Shown here: piece by piece, positions 10,601 through 12,639 of the stretch
How positions within the stretch are numbered: the first letter of the stretch is position 1
How the letters are laid out: each line of letters opens with the position of its first letter
From: Baffinella frigidus
Taxonomy: Eukaryota; Cryptophyceae; Cryptomonadales; Baffinellaceae
Reading direction: 5' to 3'
Assembly (NCBI GenBank): GCA_026770585.1
Contig: MU646361.1
Location: forward strand, 593,959 to 606,597
DNA: 12,639 nt
The notes under the pieces: generated by a model
The model's database searches: none
What the model was told of the DNA's origin: nothing
Seen by the model: only the letters and a program-made list of their open reading frames with translations
Position numbers and translations under genes: made by a program

Positions 10601-11845
10601 ACCTCTCGGACATGTTCCGCCCCGAACCCTACACCCGAAACACGAAACACGAAACACGAAACACTACACCCTCAATCCTCAATCCTCAATCCTGAACCCT
10701 AAAAACTACAAGCTAAACCCTACAACCGGAACCATCAACCCTACAACCGGAACCCTAAACCCCAAAACCCAAAACCCAAACCCCAAACCCAAACCCCAAA
10801 CCCCAAACCAGGTTCGCAGCCGACGAGTCCTCATCCGAAGCGGGGTCGACAGCGGGGTCGGCAGCGGGGGCAGGGGGGGCGCTGCAGCCGCTGAGCCCGA
10901 TCGGTGGGATGTGCCCCGCGGGGGGGCGCCTGCCGCAGAAGCCGCTGTTCATCCCTGGGGGGCAGCGCCGCCTGGCGGAGGAGCTTGCTGAGCGGGAAGT
11001 TGCGGAGCGGGAGCTGGCGGCGCGGGAGCTCGCGTCGCGGGAGCTCGCTGATCGCGCGGCGCGTGAGGTAGACCCCCCCACCCCAGGCTCGAAACACGAA
11101 ACACGAAAGCGGGAGGCGGCGTGTGGTTGTCTCTTTCTTTGGGAGGTCTGCAGGGGTACCTTGCTCATAATCAACTGCCCCCCCCCCCCCCAGGGCCACC
11201 ATAGGGCCTTGGGCATAGGCCTACTGTAGGGTCCTGGGGGGGGGCGCTTTCTTATGAGCGAGGTACCCCTGTATTTGCAGTCGGGGGGTTCGCGCTGCCG
11301 TGCCACGCAAGAGTGTAGAGCTGACTGTCGCACAGGAGACACCCCAGAATCCGGGTATTCTGAAAATTCACAAGTGGACCTTCTCCCCAGAGAAAAATGA
11401 AAAATTCGGGAAGTTGGCACAAAATCCGTGTGAACCGACTTGTTTCCCCAGGCCAGCCTTGCACACTCTTGCGTGGTGAGATGACCCGCTGTCTTCGCAG
11501 GCCGTCGCATTCCAAAGCGAGGACATCGGCGGGGACTGGTCCGTGGTCGCATCTACGCGAAGCCCCGCGAAGGGCCCAGCGAAAAGCCCAGGGAAAAGCC
11601 CACCGAAATTCAGCCCGACGAAAAGCCCGACGAAAAGCCCGACGAAGAGCCCGACGAAAAGCCCGCCGCGCGGCTCGGCGTCTCCGGCCCCTCCCTCGGC
11701 GGGGCCACCACGGCTCGGGCTGTATTCTCCTCCGATCAAACTCGACGGCGTTCCTGAGCACGACGGCGAAGACGACGGGGGGGTGGGGGTGGGGGTAGGC
11801 GTGCATCTCAAGTACTCCATTGCTGCGTTGATAGCGATGAAGTAG
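513..11845 (+). CDS. OPR-repeat (octotricopeptide-like) protein, 12 exons, spliced
   Basis: Spliced model: 513-1637, 3184-3300, 4150-4263, 5261-5392, 6144-6206, 6350-6412, 7708-7860, 8877-8969, 9683-9748, 10474-10535, 10812-11067, 11501-11845. It totals 2589 nt, 862 aa plus TAG. Every intron starts GT and ends CAG; all are phase 0 except intron 10 (phase 2). Conserved Trp in 'LSNxxWA'-type motifs lie at residues 306, 344, 382, 420, 458, 498, 536 and 578, mostly 38 apart, the period of OPR repeats. Residues 1-216 are Ser/Pro/Gly-rich; 217-275 is a helical '[17 protein letters not shown]' region typical in front of such repeats; 306-620 is the repeat array; 664-748 is a charged helix; 749-862 is a basic SPTK tail. 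No RAP domain is seen. OPR proteins usually bind organelle transcripts, so a role in plastid or mitochondrial RNA metabolism is inferred. No clear targeting peptide follows the chosen ATG. No individual family member is recognised. Confidence 0.8.
1638..3183 (+). repeat. Intron 1 (1546 bp): pyrimidine-rich and heptamer arrays, exon 2 start copies
   Basis: Donor GTGCCC, acceptor CACACAG. 1638-2350 is C-rich with CCAACCCT-type repeats near 1845-1875. 2352-2531 is a CCCTGAA/CCCTAAC heptamer array. Two copies of a 180-bp unit start at 2733 and 2913, each beginning with CAG and a version of the first 27 nt of exon 2 (ctccccaacgtcatgtgggc). A third stretch at 3091-3150 holds two more copies of 'gtgctctccaacgtgatg' after a good CAG. 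None of the copies continues into a full repeat-coding exon, so I use the last acceptor. Confidence 0.7.
3184..3300 (+). CDS. Exon 2: one OPR repeat, 39 aa
   Basis: Residues 376-414, starting [16 protein letters not shown] and ending GVAAFKPME, phase 0 on both sides. Trp382 is 38 residues after Trp344 across the junction, which supports both the donor at 1638 and this acceptor. Donor is GTAACA. Confidence 0.85.
3301..4149 (+). repeat. Intron 2 (849 bp): repeated copies of exon 2 end plus intron start
   Basis: Donor GTAACA, acceptor CGGCAG. Three extra copies of the end of exon 2 followed by GTAACAT lie at about 3435-3480, 3654-3709 and 3836-3882. Their reading is close to the exon: [31 protein letters not shown] and [16 protein letters not shown] module 'gtaacatctagc(g/t)ctgcctca...gactgagacag' recurs after each. 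A 9-bp-stem hairpin lies at 3989-4011 (gggctcacc/ggtgagccc), and an 8-bp-stem hairpin at 4122-4140, just before the acceptor. Confidence 0.75.
4150..4263 (+). CDS. Exon 3: one complete OPR repeat, 38 aa, lacks ATG
   Basis: Residues 415-452, beginning [18 protein letters not shown] and ending LSDFNCQK. The exon is 114 nt, bounded by CAG at 4147-4149 and GTCCGG at 4264. Trp420 is 38 residues after Trp382 and 38 before Trp458, so inserting it keeps the period exactly. The frame hits a stop soon after the donor. It is easy to miss because it has no ATG and is short. The sequence is unlike the repeat junk around it. The GTCCGG donor is non-ideal. Confidence 0.78.
4264..5260 (+). repeat. Intron 3 (997 bp): HSE-like motif, CCCTACA array, exon 4 start copy
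   Basis: Begins with a TTC/GAA alternating block (4274-4301). 4316-4460 repeats the intron 2 module. 4509-4560 is a CCCTACA heptamer array. A 24-bp near-palindrome lies at 4672-4695 (aatgcactgag/ctcagtgcatt, 2-nt loop). 4837-4880 is a degenerate copy of the exon 4 start (atgtcgacgatcccctgggc) after TTTCAG. 5199-5250 is a CCCTCAA array directly before the true acceptor ATCAG. Confidence 0.7.
4273..4304. promoter_or_regulatory. Heat-shock-element-like array in intron 3
   Basis: Six alternating units TTC-GAA-TTC-GAA-TTC-GAA lie at 4274, 4279, 4284, 4289, 4294 and 4299, each separated by exactly 2 nt. This matches the classic HSF-binding consensus nTTCnnGAAn. It begins 10 nt after the intron 3 donor. 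It is also a near-tandem 10-mer and can fold on itself, so a regulatory role is only a possibility. Confidence 0.35.
5261..5392 (+). CDS. Exon 4: OPR repeat, 44 aa
   Basis: Residues 453-496, starting [18 protein letters not shown] and ending [10 protein letters not shown]. The donor is placed at GTGCGC (5393) rather than at the earlier GTCGCG (5381). The later donor gives '[13 protein letters not shown]', which matches '[13 protein letters not shown]' and '[13 protein letters not shown]' with 7 residues between Pro and Trp. Spacing Trp458 to Trp498 is 40. Confidence 0.78.
5393..6143 (+). repeat. Intron 4 (751 bp): exon 4 end copy split by MITE, exon 5 start copies
   Basis: A CCCAATAAACCGTAAG tandem follows the donor (5398-5470). 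5497-5560 plus 5730-5757 is a second copy of the exon 4 end, including its donor region (gtgcgcccaataaac), interrupted by a 169-bp inverted-repeat element. Copies of the exon 5 start follow CAG at 5896-5898 (gtatgggcgttc) and 6005-6007 (gtgtgggcgcttgcgacg). The rest is CCCTAAA/CCCTACA-type heptamers. Confidence 0.75.
5561..5729. mobile_element. MITE-like element with 33-bp terminal inverted repeats
   Basis: Left arm 5561-5593 (starts CCACACGAGGCT) and right arm 5697-5729 are inverse complements at 30 of 33 positions. AA flanks both sides (5559-5560 and 5730-5731), consistent with a 2-bp target duplication. Removing the element and one AA rejoins a copy of the exon 4 end (cccgcataacgtcgcgtgc). 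A 10-bp-stem hairpin sits inside at 5630-5650. No ORF is present, so it would be non-autonomous. The superfamily is not recognised. Confidence 0.75.
6144..6206 (+). CDS. Exon 5: half OPR repeat, 21 aa
   Basis: Residues 497-517, [21 protein letters not shown], encoded between CTCAG and GTAAGC. Phase 0. It supplies the first half of a repeat whose second half is exon 6. Together they give Trp498 to Trp536, a spacing of 38. Confidence 0.78.
6207..6349 (+). repeat. Intron 5 (143 bp): telomere-like CCCTAAA array
   Basis: The shortest intron. About 6283-6336 is a near-perfect run of (CCCTAAA), roughly eight copies, followed by CCCTGAACCCTAAACCAG as the acceptor tract. The heptamer array thus directly abuts the splice acceptor. 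There are no exon copies. Confidence 0.85.
6350..6412 (+). CDS. Exon 6: second half of an OPR repeat, 21 aa
   Basis: Residues 518-538, starting [17 protein letters not shown] and ending LWAM. Acceptor is ACCAG, donor GTGCGC. Read-through past the donor meets TGA at 6434-6436, after CCCTACA-type sequence begins. The donor choice is supported by 'LWAM|A', matching the WAxA motif, although Trp536 to Trp578 is then 42 rather than 38. Confidence 0.7.
6413..7707 (+). repeat. Intron 6 (1295 bp): heptamers, exon 6 and 7 edge copies, TA microsatellite
   Basis: CCCTACA and related 7-mers fill 6421-6590 and 6698-6865. Two copies of the exon 6 end lie at about 6647-6707 (a deletion and stop disrupt it) and 6962-7015 (reads [16 protein letters not shown] before GTGCGC). 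Copies of the exon 7 start lie at 7271-7305 and 7429-7523. The latter reads [15 protein letters not shown] and on to RSLHDF, then breaks into a CACCCACA run and a microsatellite. Confidence 0.75.
7559..7686. repeat. (TA)n and (TTTA)n microsatellites
   Basis: 7561-7624 is about 32 uninterrupted TA units. After a short gap, further TA-rich sequence (7636-7663) and TTTA repeats (to about 7684) follow. It sits between a broken copy of exon 7 and exon 7 itself. Its translation (YIYIYIY) is not a protein. Confidence 0.95.
7708..7860 (+). CDS. Exon 7: OPR repeat, 51 aa
   Basis: Residues 539-589, beginning [19 protein letters not shown] and ending [14 protein letters not shown]. It contains the clear repeat motif [15 protein letters not shown] with Trp578. 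Acceptor CCCAG, donor GTGTGT, phase 0. Among three start copies and four end copies in the region this is the only one that is contiguous from start to end. Confidence 0.82.
7861..8876 (+). repeat. Intron 7 (1016 bp): GGGTCCA arrays, three exon 7 end copies, two exon 8 start copies
   Basis: Exon 7 end copies lie at about 7997-8068, 8213-8286 and (degenerate) 8402-8458. The first two retain [18 protein letters not shown] and the GT(G/A)TGTAGCGTCCGC donor region. They alternate with GGGTCCA heptamer arrays that are G-rich on this strand, opposite to the other introns. Exon 8 start copies follow CAG at 8694-8696 and 8764-8766 (tttttctcgatcgagaa). A (CCCTAAA) array lies at 8633-8685. Confidence 0.8.
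8877..8969 (+). CDS. Exon 8: degenerate terminal OPR repeat, 31 aa
   Basis: Residues 590-620, starting [18 protein letters not shown] and ending LVFLAAAFQ. '[10 protein letters not shown]' aligns with '[10 protein letters not shown]', with Ala in place of Trp, so this looks like the decaying last repeat. Acceptor ACCAG, donor GTCCCA, phase 0. Confidence 0.78.
8976..9246. repeat. 21-bp minisatellite in two blocks
   Basis: Unit TCGGTTGGCACGGATAGGGC(G), with variation at the four bases after TTGG. Blocks at 8976-9059 (4 units) and 9128-9232 (5 units plus a partial) are separated by an exon 8 end copy. The opposite strand translates as VPTDALS repeats, which is a by-product of the 21-nt period. 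Confidence 0.92.
9521..9602. repeat. 41-bp AT-rich tandem duplication
   Basis: Two adjacent copies, 9521-9561 and 9562-9602, begin AAGAAATTCACTACAC and differ by one base (cagaacgg / cggaacgg). They lie in an AT-rich block near the intron 8 acceptor, compositionally unlike the surrounding heptamers. Confidence 0.9.
9683..9748 (+). CDS. Exon 9: charged linker, 22 aa
   Basis: Residues 621-642, starting [18 protein letters not shown], ending GRRS. Acceptor TACAG, donor GTAACC, phase 0. It follows the last repeat and resembles no domain. Support comes from splice signals, open frame and non-repetitive composition. Confidence 0.65.
9749..10473 (+). repeat. Intron 9 (725 bp): CCCTACA, CT and CACTAAA arrays, exon 10 start copies
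   Basis: 9756-9826 is a CCCTACA array, then a CT microsatellite (9824-9843). Alternating CTCTCTCT / AAACCCT blocks include a direct repeat of about 64 bp, and CACTAAA heptamers lie at 9990-10100. Copies of the exon 10 start (gtctcgggggtcggc) follow CAG at 10112-10114 and 10242-10244; the second reads [16 protein letters not shown]. 10310-10440 is unique sequence with no gene signal. Confidence 0.75.
10474..10535 (+). CDS. Exon 10: linker, 62 nt, ends in phase 2
   Basis: Residues 643 to the first two bases of Met663: [20 protein letters not shown] plus AT. The donor GTTCCG splits the Met codon; exon 11 supplies its G. This phase-2 junction is forced by the frame of exon 11 and is the only non-phase-0 intron. 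Confidence 0.65.
10536..10811 (+). repeat. Intron 10 (276 bp): CACGAAA heptamers and exon 10 end copy
   Basis: 10591-10640 repeats the exon 10 end and donor (cgcacctctcggacatgttccgcccc), with 2 extra bases that break the frame. Heptamers CACGAAA (about 10555-10665) and CCCAAAC/CCCCAAA (about 10758-10808) fill the rest. Acceptor ACCAG. Confidence 0.75.
10812..11067 (+). CDS. Exon 11: acidic/Ala-Gly linker and charged helix, 85 aa
   Basis: Residues 664-748. It starts [19 protein letters not shown], continues through a Gly/Pro segment ([11 protein letters not shown]), then a strongly charged helix of repeating 5-residue units ([18 protein letters not shown]), likely a single alpha helix or coiled coil. 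Donor GTAGAC after GCGTGAG. The G at 10812 completes Met663. Confidence 0.68.
11151..11271. mobile_element. 121-bp MITE-like element with 20-bp TIRs
   Basis: Left arm 11151-11170 (caggggtaccttgctcataa) and right arm 11252-11271 (ttatgagcgaggtacccctg) are inverse complements with one mismatch. A 14-C run lies at 11178-11191. The outer motif CTCATAAGAAAGCGCC/GGCGCTTTCTTATGAG and GGTACCCCTG recurs at 12090-12212, so the element is a family. There is no coding capacity. No clear target duplication is visible. Confidence 0.75.
11303..11476. mobile_element. Inverted-repeat element with 14-bp perfect arms
   Basis: CCACGCAAGAGTGT (11303-11316) and its exact inverse complement ACACTCTTGCGTGG (11463-11476) enclose about 146 bp without an ORF. 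It lies within intron 11, 32 bp after the other element. It could be a MITE, or it could be an RNA stem looping most of the intron. Confidence 0.5.
11501..11845 (+). CDS. Exon 12: basic SPTK-repeat C-terminal tail and stop
   Basis: Residues 749-862 and TAG (11843-11845). Starts [19 protein letters not shown] block of SPxK units follows ([18 protein letters not shown] and so on, about residues 769-791), resembling S/T-P-K motifs of basic nucleic-acid-binding tails. Then come a Ser/Pro/Ala stretch, an acidic patch (EHDGEDD), GVGVGVGV and a final [11 protein letters not shown]. It has no known domain and no RAP domain. The SPTK stretch arises from a 12-nt tandem repeat (agcccgacgaaa). Confidence 0.7.
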   Translation, partial: AVAFQSEDIGGDWSVVASTRSPAKGPAKSPGKSPPKFSPTKSPTKSPTKSPTKSPPRGSASPAPPSAGPPRLGLYSPPIKLDGVPEHDGEDDGGVGVGVGVHLKYSIAALIAMK

Positions 11846-12055
11846 GCGGGGAGGGGTGGCGGGGGCGTAGGCGGGTGTGTGAGTACGATAGCTGGGATGT
11901 GTCAGAACGCCGCTCTTGTGGTGCGGCCAGTACACGTGGGTACAATCCAACGAAGATCGAGTAGGCATGGCTTTTCTGCAGAACCAGTTCCGGTGTCCGC
12001 CTATGTTGGGAGCTCGAAGAACTTAACGGACCTAAAGGACCTCAAACCGGTGTAT

Positions 12056-12231
12056 GGGGACACCGACGGGACACCGACGGTGTACCTCGCTCATAAGAAA
12101 GCGCCTCCTACTAGGACCCTCTAGAAGGTCCTAGAGGCGGAGGCGCTTTCTTATGAGTAGGCTTACGCCTAGGGCCCTATGTTTGTCCTAGGGGGAGGCG
12201 CTGGTACCCCTGTACACGGGACGGTGTCCCC
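12056..12231. mobile_element. Nested inverted-repeat element related to the intron 11 MITE
   Basis: Core 12090-12157 has perfect 19-bp arms (ctcataagaaagcgcctcc / inverse) plus an inner 8-bp stem (ctaggacc/ggtcctag). Outside it, GGGGACACCG (12056-12065) pairs with CGGTGTCCCC (12222-12231). CTCATAAGAAAGCGCC and GGTACCCCTGTA link it to the element at 11151-11271. The nested structure suggests one copy inserted in, or rearranged with, another. Confidence 0.65.
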
Positions 12232-12409
12232 GGAGACCTCGCCGAGAGGTCCGCTCTCACGCGCGATCGGCGAGGTCCGCTCTCACGCGCGAGGTAGGTG
12301 TCTACGACCTTGCGGACCTAAAGGACCTGAAGGACCTTGAGGTCATAACACGCCTACTCACACAACCGCCTACTCACACAACATCCCTACTCACACACCA
12401 CGCCGACTC

Positions 12410-12485
12410 TCTGGGGATACAGTCCCGTGTAGGATGACCGGAGTGACTTTACTCCGGTCGTTCTACACGGGACTGTATCCCCAGA
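12410..12485. repeat. 76-bp near-perfect palindrome with 23-bp perfect arms
   Basis: TCTGGGGATACAGTCCCGTG.. (12410-12432) is exactly inverse complementary to 12463-12485. Inside, after a 3-bp mismatch, GACCGGAGT and ACTCCGGTC form a further 9-bp stem around a 6-nt loop. It sits within CCTACTCACACA-type repeats. It could be a small foldback element. Confidence 0.85.
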
Positions 12486-12544
12486 TACTCACACAACATG
12501 CCTACCCCAACACCATTAACGAGCCCACCGCCCGAGAGGTCCGC

Positions 12545-12639
12545 ACTAAGTGGACCTCTGTACTAAGTGGACCTCTGTACTAAGTGGACCTCTGTACTAA
12601 GTGGACCTCTGTACTAAGTGGACCTCTGTACTAAGTGGA
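12545..12639. repeat. 17-bp tandem array running off the window
   Basis: Unit ACTAAGTGGACCTCTGT, 5.6 identical copies, with no end visible at 12639. Perfect identity suggests recent expansion. Confidence 0.97.

Larger units (their letters stand above)
11068..11500 (+). other. Intron 11 (433 bp): mostly inverted-repeat elements
   Basis: Donor GTAGAC, acceptor CGCAG. Unlike most other introns it has no exon copies and only a trace of heptamers (CACGAAA, about 11090-11108). One inverted-repeat element lies at 11151-11271 and a second inverted-repeat pair spans 11303-11476. Together they make up most of the intron. Confidence 0.75.
11846..12639. other. 3' flank without genes
   Basis: No supportable ORF. 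It contains inverted repeats at 12056-12231 and 12410-12485, a direct repeat of about 20 bp (aggtccgctctcacgcgcga) starting near 12248 and 12274, two copies of CGGACCTAAAGGACCT near 12027 and 12313, three CCTACTCACACA units at about 12351-12400, and a 17-bp tandem array at the end. No AATAAA signal is seen after the stop. A polyadenylation site cannot be placed. Confidence 0.7.

Noticed and set aside
10755-11968. Minus-strand frames of 265 and 238 codons
   Set aside because: They run across exons 11-12 antisense and the inverted-repeat element; the 'GTSLIRKRP' part is from the element arm.

Overview
The window is nuclear DNA of a eukaryote. It carries one large intron-rich gene on the + strand and little else. 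I reconstruct 12 exons and 11 introns (513..11845) encoding an 862-residue octotricopeptide-repeat (OPR-like) protein. All 11 introns are GT..CAG. All are phase 0 except intron 10 (phase 2). The spliced frame stays open for 2589 nt, and conserved Trp residues fall 38 residues apart across splice junctions. OPR proteins are mostly organelle RNA-binding factors of algae and related protists. The GC-rich coding sequence and Arabidopsis-type telomere-like heptamers (CCCTAAA) also fit a microalga. Lineage is not settled: a cryptophyte-like or prasinophyte-like alga is my guess from style only.

Layout: 1-512 is 5' flank, starting with a 39-nt G run. 513-1637 is exon 1, with a low-complexity N-terminus, a helical region and the first repeats. 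3184-8969 holds seven short exons (2-8), each about one repeat or part of one. 9683-10535 holds two short exons (9, 10). 10812-11067 is a charged helical segment. 11501-11845 is a basic SPTK-rich tail. 11846-12639 is a gene-free 3' flank of nested inverted repeats and a 17-bp tandem array.

The striking part is the introns. Nearly all are built from (i) arrays of 7-bp repeats that are variants of the telomeric motif (CCCTAAA, CCCTACA, CCCTGAA, CACTAAA, CACGAAA, CCAGGGT) and (ii) extra partial copies of the adjoining exon's edge, each carrying its splice-site sequence. Introns 1, 2, 4, 6, 7, 8, 9 and 10 each hold one to several such copies. Some copies differ from the exon mainly at third codon positions. 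Three or four inverted-repeat elements (MITE-like) are also present: one splits an exon copy in intron 4, one or two fill intron 11, and a related one lies in the 3' flank.

Exon 3 (4150-4263) has no ATG and is only 114 nt, so ORF calling misses it. It was found by its OPR pattern, and it restores exact 38-residue spacing on both sides.
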